From assembly GCF_900114895.1 (NCBI RefSeq), contig NZ_FOUO01000004.1, forward strand, positions 144,003 to 208,002: 64,000 nt of DNA. Direction: 5' to 3'. The DNA is from Ectothiorhodospira mobilis (lineage in GTDB: Bacteria > Pseudomonadota > Gammaproteobacteria > Ectothiorhodospirales > Ectothiorhodospiraceae). Below are positions 8,690-17,796 of this stretch, piece by piece; within the stretch, counting starts at the first letter, position 1, and every line of letters begins with the position of its first letter. The notes beneath the pieces were generated by a model. The model ran no database searches. It had not been told where the DNA came from and saw only the letters and a list, made by a program, of their open reading frames with translations. A program made the translations under genes and the position numbers.

Positions 8690-8705
8690 TGGCATACAAC
8701 CTGCT
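8690..8705 (+). promoter_or_regulatory. sigma-54 -24/-12 promoter for the FleR-like gene
   Basis: TGGCATACAACCTGCT matches the sigma-54 consensus, with GG and GC separated exactly as required (GG at 8691-8692, GC at 8703-8704). It lies about 90 nt upstream of the FleR-like start and 53 nt after the fleQ stop. The obvious reading is FleQ-dependent transcription of the second activator. Confidence 0.75.
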
Positions 8706-8795
8706 TCCTTCCGGGTGACGCCCCTTTATCCGCCGGATCACCGGCGCAAGGCGTTCCAGCCGGGGCCCAACCGGACCATATTCGGAGCAGGTGCA

Positions 8796-9812
8796 ATGAC
8801 CCAATCGACCCTACTGACCACGGACCCGGAGGACGGGGCCACCGAACTGGTCGCCGAGGATCCCAGGAGCCGGGAGTTGCTGGAGTTGGCCGGCCGTGTG
8901 GCGGCCTCGGACGTGACCGTGATGCTCAACGGGGAATCGGGTGTCGGCAAAGAGATCTTCGCCCGGTTCATCCACGCCCGTTCCCATCGCGCCGACGGAC
9001 CCTTCGTGGCGGTCAACTGCGCGGCCATCCCCGAGAACATGCTGGAGGCCATCCTGTTCGGCCACGAGCGGGGGGCCTTCACCGGCGCCGTCGAGGCCCG
9101 GCCGGGCAAGTTCGAACTGGCCCAGGGCGGGACGCTGCTGCTGGATGAGATCTCGGAGATGGACCAGGCCCTGCAGGCCAAGCTGCTGCGGGTGTTGCAG
9201 GAGCGGGAGGTGGAACGTCTCGGCGGCCGCCGCCCCATGGCCATGGATGTGCGTGTCCTGGCCACTTCCAACCGCAATCTGCAGGCAGCGGTGGCCGAAG
9301 GCCTGTTCCGCGAGGACCTGTTCTACCGTCTCAATGTCTTCCCCCTGCATATCCCGCCGCTGCGGGAGCGCCCGGGGGACATCCTGCCCCTGGCGCGGCG
9401 CATGATCGAGCGGTACGGCCGGGGGATCCACCGGGTCCGGCTCACCCAGACGGCGGCGGCGCGGCTGGTGGATCACCCCTGGCCGGGCAATGTGCGGGAA
9501 CTGGATAATGTCGTCCAACGCGCCATGATCCTGCACGAAGGCGACAGCATCGACGCCGATGACATCCGTTTTGAGACCGGTTCCCCATTGAATTACGACC
9601 GTGGGGAGGACTTCGGCGGCCTCATGCCATCCGCCCCGCGGTCCCAACGTCTGGGGGACACCCTGCGTTCCCGGGAGGAGCAGCTCATCCTCGATGCCCT
9701 GCGGGAGGAGGCGGGCAGCCGTAAGGAGGCCGCCGCCCGGTTGGGCATCAGCCCCCGGACCCTGCGCTACAAACTGGCGCGTCTGCGGGAGGCGGGCGTG
9801 AGCATCCCCTGA
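8796..9812 (+). CDS. FleR/FlrC-like sigma-54 activator lacking a receiver domain
   Basis: 338 residues, about 130 shorter than normal FleR. After 22 residues the protein enters the AAA+ domain: Walker [15 protein letters not shown] sigma-54 loop, Walker [16 protein letters not shown], then [12 protein letters not shown]. The C-terminal Fis HTH is [26 protein letters not shown], close to FleR. The N-terminal phospho-acceptor domain is missing, and no fleS kinase gene lies between it and fleQ. ATG 8796 has GGAG about 9 nt upstream; the 27 codons before it in the open frame do not resemble a receiver and overlap the promoter region. It is followed by fliE. Confidence 0.88.
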   Translation: MTQSTLLTTDPEDGATELVAEDPRSRELLELAGRVAASDVTVMLNGESGVGKEIFARFIHARSHRADGPFVAVNCAAIPENMLEAILFGHERGAFTGAVEARPGKFELAQGGTLLLDEISEMDQALQAKLLRVLQEREVERLGGRRPMAMDVRVLATSNRNLQAAVAEGLFREDLFYRLNVFPLHIPPLRERPGDILPLARRMIERYGRGIHRVRLTQTAAARLVDHPWPGNVRELDNVVQRAMILHEGDSIDADDIRFETGSPLNYDRGEDFGGLMPSAPRSQRLGDTLRSREEQLILDALREEAGSRKEAAARLGISPRTLRYKLARLREAGVSIP

Positions 9813-9829
9813 GCCCGCCGGGCAGTTGC

Positions 9830-9845
9830 CGGCAGGGCCTTTGTA
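9830..9845 (+). promoter_or_regulatory. weak sigma-54-like site before fliE
   Basis: CGGCAGGGCCTTTGTA keeps the GG spacing to a TTTG element but has GT in place of the nearly invariant GC at -12. It sits 45 nt upstream of fliE, where a promoter would be expected. Treat as a low-confidence candidate. Confidence 0.25.
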
Positions 9846-9889
9846 GAAATCCACGAGAGCTAGGGCATCCCGTTCAGGAGGATCAAGCC

Positions 9890-10213
9890 ATGAGCAATAC
9901 ACAGATCGACCAGGTGCTGCAGCAGATGCGGGTACTGGCGGCCAGCGCCGGATTGGAACAGGGCGCGGGGCAGCAACAGGGCACGGCACAGCCCAGCTTC
10001 GCGGCCATGCTGCGCCAGTCCATGGACAAGGTGAACGAATACCAGCAGACCAGCGGTGAGCTCACCACCCGCTTCGAGAAGGGGGATCCGGATACGGATC
10101 TGGTGGATGTCATGGTGGCCAAGCAGAAGGCGAGCGTCGCCTTCGAGGCCACCATGCAGGTGCGCAATCGCTTGGTGTCCGCCTATCAGGACATCATGAA
10201 CATGCAGGTCTGA
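9890..10213 (+). CDS. fliE: flagellar hook-basal body protein FliE
   Basis: 107 residues, the normal size. The C-terminal two thirds carry the family signature: [30 protein letters not shown], then [38 protein letters not shown] (quoted here in parts). FliE joins the MS ring to the proximal rod and is exported by the flagellar type III system. A strong AGGAGG lies 8 nt before ATG 9890. It opens the fliEFGHIJ cluster. Confidence 0.95.
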   Translation: MSNTQIDQVLQQMRVLAASAGLEQGAGQQQGTAQPSFAAMLRQSMDKVNEYQQTSGELTTRFEKGDPDTDLVDVMVAKQKASVAFEATMQVRNRLVSAYQDIMNMQV

Positions 10214-10233
10214 GGACATATTGAGAAGCCGCC

Positions 10234-11895
10234 ATGGCCACTTCACTGACCGCCACGCTGAACCAGCAGATGCAGGGGTTCACCCAGCTGCCGAAGCAGA
10301 GCCAGATTGGCCTGATCGTCGGCATCGCCGCCGCCGTTGCACTGGTGGTGAGCCTGTTCATCTGGCTCACCCGGCCGGAGTACTCCATCCTGTATCCCGA
10401 TCTGGGGCAGCGCGAGGCCGGGGAGGTGATGCAGGCCCTGGAGGCCCGGGGCATCCCCCACAAGGTGGACCCGATCACGGGGGCCCTGACGGTGCCCGCG
10501 GAGCAGGTCCACGAGGCACGCCTGCAACTGGCCACCGAGGGGCTGCCCAAGTCCTCGGGTTTCGGCTTTGAACTCATGCAGCAGGAGCAGGGCATCGGTA
10601 CCAGCCGACTGGTGGAGACGGCCCGCTACCATCGCGCCCTGGAGGGGGAACTGGCCCGTTCCATCGCCACCCTCTCCAGTGTGGAATCGGCGCGGGTGCA
10701 CCTGGCCATGCCCAAAGAATCGGTCTTTGTGCGCGACCGCAGCCAGCCCAGCGCATCGGTGGTGCTGACCCTGCACCCCGGCCGTACCCTGTCCGAACAC
10801 CGGGTGGCGGGGATCGTGCATCTGGTGGCCTCCAGTATCCCGGACATGGAGCCGGAGCGGGTCACCGTGGTGGACCAGCGAGGGAATCTGCTGACCCCGG
10901 AGGATCCGGCCGGGAGCTCCATGGATCTCTCCATCCGCAACCTGGAGTTCCGGCGGCAGGTGGAGGCCGACTATCGGCAGCGCATCGAGGACCTGCTCAC
11001 GCCCCTGGTGGGCAAGGACGGTGTGCGCGCTCAGGTGTCCACGGAGATGGACTTCTCCCGCATCGAGCGCACCATGGAGAACTACGATCCCGAGACCATC
11101 GCCCTGCGCAGCGAGCAGATCTCCGAGGAGAAGCGCCGCGGCGGGCCGCAGGATATGGGGATCCCCGGGGCCTTGACCAACCAGCCCCCGGATGGCGGTG
11201 AGCTGGGCGCCGAGGGGGAGGGCATGCTCGAGGGTGCGCCGGCCGGTCAGCTGCCCGTTTCCTCCAGCCGTCAGGCCACCCGAAACTATGAGGTGGACCG
11301 TACCGTCAGTCATGTGCAGGAGGCCCCCGGGGCCATCCGCCGGCTTTCGGTGGCCGTGGTGGTGGATTTCCAGGAGCGGGTGAACGAGGATGGGGAGACG
11401 GTGAGCGAACCCGTGCCCCCGGAGGAGCTGGACCGCATCGAGGGCCTGGTGCGTGAGGCCGTGGGCTTCAACCCCGCCCGGGGCGACACGGTGGAGGTGG
11501 TCTCCGCCCCGTTCGTGGGTCTGCCCGAGCCCGAACCGAAGCCGGAACCGGCCCTCTGGGAGCAGCCCTGGTTCCAGGATCTGGCGCGCACCGGCTTGCT
11601 GGCCCTGGTGGGACTGCTGCTGATCCTCCTGGTGGTACGTCCGCTCATGCGCAACCTGGCCGCCCAGGGGGGCGCCGGGGAGGCCGAAGGCGGCGCGGAA
11701 GGAGAAGGCGAGGAAGGTATGGGCGAGGATCAGCTGAGTCTGACCCACGAGGGGGGCGAGGAGGCCATGGCCCTGCCCGGGAAGAAACCCGCCAGTTACG
11801 AGGCCAACCTCGAACGTGTGCGGGAACTGATCAAGGACGATCCCAAACTGGTGGCACAAGTGGTGAAGAACTGGGTGGCGGAAGATGGAGCCTAA
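10234..11895 (+). CDS. fliF: flagellar MS-ring protein FliF
   Basis: 553 residues. The first membrane segment is at about 22-45 (IGLIVGIAAAVALVVSLFIWL). The YscJ/FliF ring-building domain follows, with EYSILYPDLG, GTSRLVETARYHRALEGEL and ESARVHLAMP. A long periplasmic region leads to the second membrane segment at about 450-472 (LLALVGLLLILLVVRPLM) and a cytoplasmic tail for FliG binding. It starts 20 nt after fliE and overlaps the fliG start by 11 nt. Confidence 0.95.
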   Translation: MATSLTATLNQQMQGFTQLPKQSQIGLIVGIAAAVALVVSLFIWLTRPEYSILYPDLGQREAGEVMQALEARGIPHKVDPITGALTVPAEQVHEARLQLATEGLPKSSGFGFELMQQEQGIGTSRLVETARYHRALEGELARSIATLSSVESARVHLAMPKESVFVRDRSQPSASVVLTLHPGRTLSEHRVAGIVHLVASSIPDMEPERVTVVDQRGNLLTPEDPAGSSMDLSIRNLEFRRQVEADYRQRIEDLLTPLVGKDGVRAQVSTEMDFSRIERTMENYDPETIALRSEQISEEKRRGGPQDMGIPGALTNQPPDGGELGAEGEGMLEGAPAGQLPVSSSRQATRNYEVDRTVSHVQEAPGAIRRLSVAVVVDFQERVNEDGETVSEPVPPEELDRIEGLVREAVGFNPARGDTVEVVSAPFVGLPEPEPKPEPALWEQPWFQDLARTGLLALVGLLLILLVVRPLMRNLAAQGGAGEAEGGAEGEGEEGMGEDQLSLTHEGGEEAMALPGKKPASYEANLERVRELIKDDPKLVAQVVKNWVAEDGA

Positions 11896-12892
11896 AAGCA
11901 AACTGGCAGGTCCCGATCGTGCGGCGGTGTTGCTCATGAGCCTCGGGGAAGAGGCCGCCGCCGAGGTCCTCAAACACATGGGACCCAAGGAGGTGCAGCG
12001 CATCGGCACCTCCATGGCCTCCCTGAGCAATGTCTCCAAGAGCGAGGTGGGGGAGGTCCTGGACGACTTCGTCACCACGGTGGAGGAACAGACGGCCCTG
12101 GGCATGGGCTCGGATGACTATATCCGCAACGTGCTCACCTCGGCCCTGGGCAAGGACAAGGCCGACGGGGTCATCGACCGCATCCTGCTGGGACGCAACT
12201 CCAAGGGCCTGGAATCCCTCAAGTGGATGGACCCGCGGGCGGTGGCGGAGGTGATCCGCCTGGAACACCCCCAGATCATCGCCATCGTCCTGTCCTACCT
12301 GGATCCGGACCATGCCGCGGCGGTGCTCTCTTTCCTGCCGGAGCGGGCGCAGCCGGACGTGCTCATGCGCATCGCCACCCTGGACGGGGTGCAGCCCTCC
12401 GCCCTGCAGGAACTGGACGAGATCCTGGAACGGCAGTTCGCCGGCAACATGAACGTCAAGTCCTCCTCCGTGGGCGGGGTCAAGAGCGCCGCCAACATCC
12501 TCAACTTCGTCGATTCTTCCAAGGAGGGCCTCATCCTGGACAAGGTGCGGGAGGTGGACGAGCAGCTCAGCCAGAAGATCCAGGATCTCATGTTCGTATT
12601 CGCCAACCTGGCGGAGATCGACGACCGGGGCATCCAGGCCCTGCTGCGGGAGGTCTCCACCGATTCCCTGGTGCTGGCCCTCAAGGGTGCCGACGACACC
12701 CTCAAGGAGAAGATCTTCAAGAACATGTCCAAACGCGCCGGCGAGATGCTGCAGGACGACCTGGAGGCCAAGGGCCCGGTGCGCCTGAGCGAGGTGGAGG
12801 CGGCGCAGAAGGAGATCCTGAGCATCGCCCGGCGCATGGCCGAGGAGGGCGAGATCGTCCTTGGCAACAAGGGCGCGGAACAGATGGTCTGA
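11885..12892 (+). CDS. fliG: flagellar motor switch protein FliG
   Basis: 335 residues, full length. It has an N-terminal FliF-binding domain (DRAAVLLMSLGEEAAAEVLKHM), a middle FliM-binding domain with EHPQ (RLEHPQIIAIVLSYL), and the C-terminal torque domain with the charged helix LREVSTDSLVLALKGADDTLKEKIFKNMSKRAGEML (quoted in parts). The C-ring rotor protein interacts with MotC/MotD-type stators. It overlaps the end of fliF. Confidence 0.96.
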   Translation: MEPKSKLAGPDRAAVLLMSLGEEAAAEVLKHMGPKEVQRIGTSMASLSNVSKSEVGEVLDDFVTTVEEQTALGMGSDDYIRNVLTSALGKDKADGVIDRILLGRNSKGLESLKWMDPRAVAEVIRLEHPQIIAIVLSYLDPDHAAAVLSFLPERAQPDVLMRIATLDGVQPSALQELDEILERQFAGNMNVKSSSVGGVKSAANILNFVDSSKEGLILDKVREVDEQLSQKIQDLMFVFANLAEIDDRGIQALLREVSTDSLVLALKGADDTLKEKIFKNMSKRAGEMLQDDLEAKGPVRLSEVEAAQKEILSIARRMAEEGEIVLGNKGAEQMV

Positions 12893-12907
12893 CGAGGTCC
12901 GGTAGCC

Positions 12908-13876
12908 ATGGCGATGATCGAACGGGTGATACCGCAGGAACGGGCCGGGGACTACCGGCGCTGGGACCTCCCCGACGTAGGGGCCCCGCCGCCGCCCCCC
13001 GAGCCCGCACCTGCGGCGGAGGAGCCGCAACAGGCCGCGGGAGAGGAGGCGCAGGATCCCCAGGACGGACCCACGCCGGAGGAGTTGGAACGCCTGCGTG
13101 AGGCGGCCCGCCAGGAGGGGTTCGAACAGGGGTATCGGGAGGGATACGAGGCGGGCCGTGCCGAGGGCCGGGAGGCCGGCCACCGCGAAGGCGAGGCCCG
13201 GGGGCGCAGGTCCGGAGAACGCGCCATGCGGCCGCATATCCAGGCCCTGGAGCAGTTGTTGCAAGGCCTGGCCACGCCCTATGCCGAACTGGACCAGGCC
13301 ATGGAAGAGGAACTGGTGCAGCTGGCCATGGCCGTGGCCCGGCACCTGGTGCGCCGGGAGTTGCGCACCGATCCCTCGGCGGTGGTGGCGGTGCTGCGCG
13401 AGGCCCTGGGGGCCCTGCCCAGCGCCGAGCGCAAGGTGCGCCTGTATCTGCATCCCCAGGATGCACGGGTGGTGCGCGATGCCCTGCAGGTGGAGGAACT
13501 GAACCGGCCCTGGTCGGTGGTGGAGGACCCCACCCTGAGCCGGGGCGGGGTGCGCGTGGAGACGGATACCTCCCGGGTGGATGCCACCCTGGAGACGCGG
13601 CTGAATGCCGTCATCGCCTCGGTCTGGGGTGGGGAGCGCCGTGGGGACCGGGATCCGGACCCCACCCATAACGAGACCACCGGGGCCGATCCCTCGGCCG
13701 GGCAGGGTGTGGACGGCGGCCCGCAGTCCCAGTCCCCGTCCTCCCCCGGGGCGGATGCCGGTGCCGCTTCCGTTGAGGCCACCGAGGAAGAAGAGGACCT
13801 GTGGGCGGCGCTGCTGCAGGATGCGGATCCCACCGCGCCGGAGAATGCATCCGCAGGGGAGGGTCGTCATGACTGA
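12908..13876 (+). CDS. fliH: flagellar export ATPase regulator FliH
   Basis: 322 residues, longer than the E. coli protein because of a Pro/Glu-rich N-terminus (about residues 20-60). Next comes a run of Gly-spaced helix repeats ([26 protein letters not shown]), the GxxxG pattern typical of FliH. The globular FliI-binding domain lies at about 120-235 ([20 protein letters not shown] and RLYLHPQDA). The last 85 residues are low-complexity. The stop overlaps the fliI start by 8 nt. Confidence 0.9.
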   Translation: MAMIERVIPQERAGDYRRWDLPDVGAPPPPPEPAPAAEEPQQAAGEEAQDPQDGPTPEELERLREAARQEGFEQGYREGYEAGRAEGREAGHREGEARGRRSGERAMRPHIQALEQLLQGLATPYAELDQAMEEELVQLAMAVARHLVRRELRTDPSAVVAVLREALGALPSAERKVRLYLHPQDARVVRDALQVEELNRPWSVVEDPTLSRGGVRVETDTSRVDATLETRLNAVIASVWGGERRGDRDPDPTHNETTGADPSAGQGVDGGPQSQSPSSPGADAGAASVEATEEEEDLWAALLQDADPTAPENASAGEGRHD

Positions 13877-15320
13877 GTCCGTCGATGCCCTGCCCGCCGC
13901 CCTGCGCACCGAGGTGCGCCAGAAGGTCCTGGCCCAGCGCCTGAATCGCTATCGCCAGCGGGTGCAGCACACCCGTACGGTGGTGGCGGAGGGCCGCCTG
14001 GTGCGCATGGTGGGGCTCACCCTGGAGGCGGAGGGCTGTCAGGTCTCCGTGGGGGGACGCTGCCGTGTGGTGAGTGCCGGCGGACACGAGGTGGAGGCGG
14101 AGGTGGTGGGCTTCTCCGGGGAACGCACCTATCTCATGTCGGTGGGGGATGTGGGCGGACTCACCCCGGGTGCCCGCGTCATCCCCACCCGTCACGCCCG
14201 TGAGACCCAGGTGGGGGAGGCCCTGCTGGGACGTGTCCTGGACGGTTCCGGACAGCCCCTGGACGGTGGACCCATGCCCCGCTGCGAGGACCGGGTGTCG
14301 CTGCATGGCCGTCCCGTCAATCCCCTGGCGCGGGCCCCCATCCGCGAGCCCCTGGACGTGGGGGTGCGTGCCATCAACGGCCTGCTCACCGTAGGCCGGG
14401 GGCAGCGTATGGGCCTGTTCGCCGGCAGCGGCGTGGGCAAGAGCGTGCTGCTGGGGATGATGACCCGCTACACCACCGCCGATGTCATCGTGGTGGGCCT
14501 GATCGGGGAGCGTGGGCGCGAGGTGAACGAATTCGTGCAAAACAGCCTGGGCCCCGAGGGGCTCGCCCGGGCCGTGGTGGTGGCGGTGCCGGCGGACCAT
14601 CCCCCGCTGATGCGCATGCACGGCGCCATGCTGGCCACCAGCATCGCCGAGTATTTCCGCGACCGGGGCAGCAACGTGCTGCTGCTCATGGATTCCCTCA
14701 CCCGCTTCGCCCAGGCGCAGCGGGAGATCTCCCTGGCCATCGGCGAACCCCCGGCCACCAAGGGTTACACCCCCTCGGTCTTCGCCCGCCTGCCGCAGCT
14801 GGTGGAACGGGCCGGCAACGGGGACCATGGCCAGGGTTCCATCACCGCCTTCTATACGGTGCTGGCGGAGGGGGATGACACCAACGACCCCATCGCCGAT
14901 GCCGCCCGCGCCATCCTGGACGGCCACGTGGTACTGTCGCGGCGCATCGCCGACATGGGCCGCTACCCGGCCATCGACGTGGAGGCCTCCGTGTCCCGCG
15001 TGATGACCGACATCGCCGCGCCAGGTCACCTGCGCTCCGCCCGGCGGTTCAAGCAGATCTATGCCCAGTATCAGCAGAACCGGGACCTGATCAGCGTGGG
15101 GGCCTACCAGAAGGGGGCCGATCCCCGCGTGGACGAGGCCGTGGCCCTGTATCCCCGCCTGGAGGGGTATCTACAGCAGGATATGGGCGAGTCCGTGCGT
15201 CTCGAGGACAGCGTCCGCGCCCTGCAGGAACTGACCCCCGCCGCGGAGGCCGGGGAGGCCCGCCGCAAATCCGGCGCAACGGGTGTCCCCTTGCGGGCGG
15301 CGAAGGGTGAATCGGCATGA
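13869..15320 (+). CDS. fliI: flagellum-specific ATPase FliI
   Basis: 483 residues. F1-beta-like export ATPase with Walker A GSGVGKS (in [14 protein letters not shown]), [11 protein letters not shown], Walker [15 protein letters not shown] and the [14 protein letters not shown] segment. The N-terminal beta-barrel starts around residue 35. It energises flagellar protein export with FliH and FliJ. ATG 13869 sits inside the fliH end (ATGACTGA). The upstream open frame from 13605 is just the fliH coding region read in another frame. Confidence 0.96.
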   Translation: MTESVDALPAALRTEVRQKVLAQRLNRYRQRVQHTRTVVAEGRLVRMVGLTLEAEGCQVSVGGRCRVVSAGGHEVEAEVVGFSGERTYLMSVGDVGGLTPGARVIPTRHARETQVGEALLGRVLDGSGQPLDGGPMPRCEDRVSLHGRPVNPLARAPIREPLDVGVRAINGLLTVGRGQRMGLFAGSGVGKSVLLGMMTRYTTADVIVVGLIGERGREVNEFVQNSLGPEGLARAVVVAVPADHPPLMRMHGAMLATSIAEYFRDRGSNVLLLMDSLTRFAQAQREISLAIGEPPATKGYTPSVFARLPQLVERAGNGDHGQGSITAFYTVLAEGDDTNDPIADAARAILDGHVVLSRRIADMGRYPAIDVEASVSRVMTDIAAPGHLRSARRFKQIYAQYQQNRDLISVGAYQKGADPRVDEAVALYPRLEGYLQQDMGESVRLEDSVRALQELTPAAEAGEARRKSGATGVPLRAAKGESA

Positions 15321-15757
15321 ATCGTTCCCGACGCATGGAACCGGTGGTGCGGCTGGCGGATCACCGCCAGCAGGATGCGGCACGGCAACTGGGGGGCTGG
15401 CAACGGACCCTGGAGGAACGCCTGCAACGACTGCACGAATTGTGCGACTACCGGGATGAGTACGCCCGCCGCTTCCAGGATCAGACCGCCGGGCCCATGA
15501 CGGCGGTCTCGGTGCGGGACTACCGGATCTTCCTGGAGCGGCTCAACACCGCCATCGAGCAGCAGGACCGCCTGGTGGCGGCCGCCCGGGAGGAGTTGGA
15601 GCGCAGCCGCGGCACCTGGGTCCAGGCCCGGGGGCGCACGGAGGTGCTCACCCGCCTGGTGGAGCGGTTCCGGCAGGAGGAGCGCCACGAGCAGGAACGC
15701 CGGGAACAGGCGGAGCAGGACGACCGGCCCCGCCGCCGCGGCCCCATGGATCCTTGA
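15317..15757 (+). CDS. fliJ: flagellar export protein FliJ
   Basis: 146 residues, almost entirely two long helices forming a coiled coil ([24 protein letters not shown] and [20 protein letters not shown], quoted in parts), rich in Arg, Glu and Gln. This is the normal size and composition of FliJ, the stalk-like component of the export ATPase complex. It starts in an ATGA overlap with the fliI stop. Confidence 0.9.
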   Translation: MNRSRRMEPVVRLADHRQQDAARQLGGWQRTLEERLQRLHELCDYRDEYARRFQDQTAGPMTAVSVRDYRIFLERLNTAIEQQDRLVAAAREELERSRGTWVQARGRTEVLTRLVERFRQEERHEQERREQAEQDDRPRRRGPMDP

Positions 15758-15769
15758 ATAATGCAATTC

Positions 15770-15785
15770 TGGTGCGTTTCTTGTA
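15770..15785 (+). promoter_or_regulatory. sigma-54-like site before fliK
   Basis: TGGTGCGTTTCTTGTA has the GG and TTG elements at the correct spacing but GT rather than GC at -12. It lies in the 67-bp gap between fliJ and fliK, the first non-overlapping gap since fliH, so a separate fliK promoter is plausible. Confidence 0.4.
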
Positions 15786-15824
15786 TGGAATTTCACAGGC
15801 TTTGATGACACAGGGTTCGCCGGC

Positions 15825-16922
15825 ATGGACATGAACTTCACTCAGTGGTCCGCTTTGCCCCGGAATGCCACCGGGCCGGGGGGTGCGGCCGTCTTGGAAT
15901 CCCTGCCCGCCGGGCTGCGCGAGGAACTGGGACGAGGCGGGGATTTCTGGAGCAGCCTGCTGGATCATCTGCGCCAGCTCCACTCGGATCTGCCCGAGGA
16001 CCTGGATCCCGAGGGCCTCCTGGCCCTGCTGGGCTCCCAAGGCTCTGCAGAGGATGAGGCGCCGGCGGGTCTGCTCATGGGGCTGCTGGCCGCAGCCATG
16101 CAAGAAGGGGGGGAAGGCGGCAGGCCCCTGCCATCGGAGGGCGGGATCCTGCCGGCGGGGCGGCCGGAGGCGGGCGCCGCCAAGCCCCCCGCGGCGGATG
16201 ATCTGATGGGGCTCCTCCTGGGGCAGCGTCTGGCGGGTGCGGCCGCCCCGGCCCAGGAAGGGGCCAACGGGGGCCGTGCGGAGGCCGGCTGGCAACAGGC
16301 CCTGCTGCTGCGTGCCGTGGGGGGGCAGGGGGAGGCCTCGCCCCTGGTCCAGGGGGAGGGGGCGGGACGTATCCTGCGGTTTGCGGAGGGGATACAGTCC
16401 TCCCTTTCCAGCGCATCCCCTGATGGGGGACTGCAGCCGGGGTCCCTGATCCAGACCCCGAACCAGGGGGCGGTCCTGCGCCCCCTGACCCTGGAGACGC
16501 CCGTCGCTCAGCCCAATTGGAACGAGGCGGTGGGCAACCGCGTCCTTTGGATGGTGAATCAGAACGTGCAGGGGGCGGAGCTCAAGCTCAATCCGCCGCA
16601 ACTGGGTCCCCTGGAAGTGCGCATCTCCATGGAGGGGGACCGGGCCCATGTGCAGTTCGTGGCCCATCATCCCGCCACCCGGGAGGCCCTGGATGCCGCC
16701 ATCCCGCGCCTGCGGGAAATGCTGGCCGGCAACGGTGTGGATCTGGGTAATGTGGATGTCTCCCAACGCCAGGCCCAGGGCGGCGAGACCGGCACCGGGG
16801 GAGGCGGGGGCCGGCAGGATCCCGGCGCGGGTGGCGGGGAAGGGGAGGCGGTCCCGGGTGCCCGTGTGCAGGCCACATCCGCCTCCGACCGGGATTCCGG
16901 ACTCCTGGACGCCTACGCCTGA
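15825..16922 (+). CDS. fliK: flagellar hook-length control protein FliK
   Basis: 365 residues. The N-terminal 220 residues are low-complexity, rich in Gly, Ala, Pro and Leu, as expected for the molecular-ruler part. The conserved Flg_hook domain is at about 225-325: WNEAVGNRVLWMVNQNVQ, AELKLNPPQLGPLEVRI and VQFVAHHPATREALDAAIPRLREML (quoted in parts). A Gly-rich tail follows. FliK is exported and switches FlhB specificity when the hook is complete. A candidate sigma-54 site precedes it and a hairpin follows. Confidence 0.93.
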   Translation: MDMNFTQWSALPRNATGPGGAAVLESLPAGLREELGRGGDFWSSLLDHLRQLHSDLPEDLDPEGLLALLGSQGSAEDEAPAGLLMGLLAAAMQEGGEGGRPLPSEGGILPAGRPEAGAAKPPAADDLMGLLLGQRLAGAAAPAQEGANGGRAEAGWQQALLLRAVGGQGEASPLVQGEGAGRILRFAEGIQSSLSSASPDGGLQPGSLIQTPNQGAVLRPLTLETPVAQPNWNEAVGNRVLWMVNQNVQGAELKLNPPQLGPLEVRISMEGDRAHVQFVAHHPATREALDAAIPRLREMLAGNGVDLGNVDVSQRQAQGGETGTGGGGGRQDPGAGGGEGEAVPGARVQATSASDRDSGLLDAYA

Positions 16923-17238
16923 CCCCTGCATCGATTCCCTCTCCCCGGACCCCGCTGCGGGTCCGGGATCCCCCCATGCCAACGGCATCTCCCTCCTTCC
17001 CCCTGCGCAACGGGTCCGTGCCGGCGACGGGCGGGGCGGGGTGATGGATCCATGGGGCGATCCGGCGCTTCATCTGCGTCATAATGCCCCACCATCGCCC
17101 CCGCCGCGCCGGATCGCCGACGCCCGTCCCCCATCCGGGACCAACGGCGGCGGCCCGGGATGTCAAGAATCCGCCGCCCGGCGGCGAGAATCCTTGTAAC
17201 TCAAAGAAAAATAAAAGAAAAAATATCCTTTCCTTGTA
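16923..17238. other. non-coding gap fliK-fliL with hairpin and AT-rich tract
   Basis: 361 bp separate fliK and fliL. At 16944-16967, 21 nt after the fliK stop, an 8-bp stem (CCCGGACC/GGTCCGGG) with an 8-nt loop could stop or stabilise the fliK transcript; no U-tract follows. From about 17196 to 17235 the sequence turns strongly AT-rich (for example aaagaaaaataaaagaaaaa), unlike everything around it. This is just upstream of the fliL sigma-54 promoter, where an activator or bending-protein site would lie. No coding sequence was recognised. Confidence 0.6.
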
Positions 17239-17254
17239 TGGCATGGGGCTTGCA
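17239..17254 (+). promoter_or_regulatory. sigma-54 promoter for fliL operon
   Basis: TGGCATGGGGCTTGCA is a near-perfect -24/-12 element (TGGCAxG-N4-TTGCA; GG at 17240-17241, GC at 17252-17253). It lies 29 nt upstream of the fliL ATG and downstream of an AT-rich stretch. It should serve fliLMNOPQR and probably flhBA beyond. Confidence 0.85.
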
Positions 17255-17283
17255 ACATTGGACAAAACGGAGACGGGACAGTC

Positions 17284-17787
17284 ATGGCCAAGAGACCCGA
17301 AAAGAAGTTGAACCTGGAGGCAGGCAATGCCAAGCCCAAGGGGGGGCGGCTGAAGCTGATCCTCCTCATCCTCCTCAGTTCGCTGCTGGCCGCAGGTGTG
17401 GGCGGGGGCGCCGCCTGGTATTTGCTGGGGGGCATGCAGGCCCAGACCCCCTCGGAGCCGGCGCCGAAGGAGCCCGGTTACCTGGCGCTGGATCCACCCT
17501 TGGTGGTGAATTTCGAGGGCAACGGGCGGGTGCGTTTCCTGCAGGTGGGGATCGTGCTCATGGCCCGGGATCCCCAGGTCCTGGAGGCCGCACGCAAGCA
17601 TCTGCCGGCCATCCGCAACGACCTGATGCTCCTGTTCGGGGATGAGCGTTATGAGGTGCTGCTCACCCCGGAGGGCAAGGAGGCGGTGCGCCAGGAGGCC
17701 CTGGAGGCGGTGCGGCAGGTGCTCATGGACCGGGGGGAGCCGGCGGACGTGCAGGCCATCTATTTCAACAGTTTCGTGATGCAGTGA
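17284..17787 (+). CDS. fliL: flagellar basal body-associated protein FliL
   Basis: 167 residues. A basic cytoplasmic N-terminus (MAKRPEKKLNLEAGNAKPK) leads to a single membrane helix at about 24-47 (LILLILLSSLLAAGVGGGAAWYLL). The periplasmic domain has YLALDPPLVVNFEGNGRVRFLQV and ends in YFNSFVMQ, both typical. FliL surrounds the stator units and supports torque. It opens the operon behind the sigma-54 promoter at 17239. Confidence 0.95.
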   Translation: MAKRPEKKLNLEAGNAKPKGGRLKLILLILLSSLLAAGVGGGAAWYLLGGMQAQTPSEPAPKEPGYLALDPPLVVNFEGNGRVRFLQVGIVLMARDPQVLEAARKHLPAIRNDLMLLFGDERYEVLLTPEGKEAVRQEALEAVRQVLMDRGEPADVQAIYFNSFVMQ

Positions 17788-17796
17788 GGCGGGTAC

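Noticed and set aside
13605..13868. Longer FliI with 88 extra N-terminal codons
   Set aside because: That stretch is the fliH coding sequence read in another frame; the Arg/Pro-rich translation has no FliI homology.
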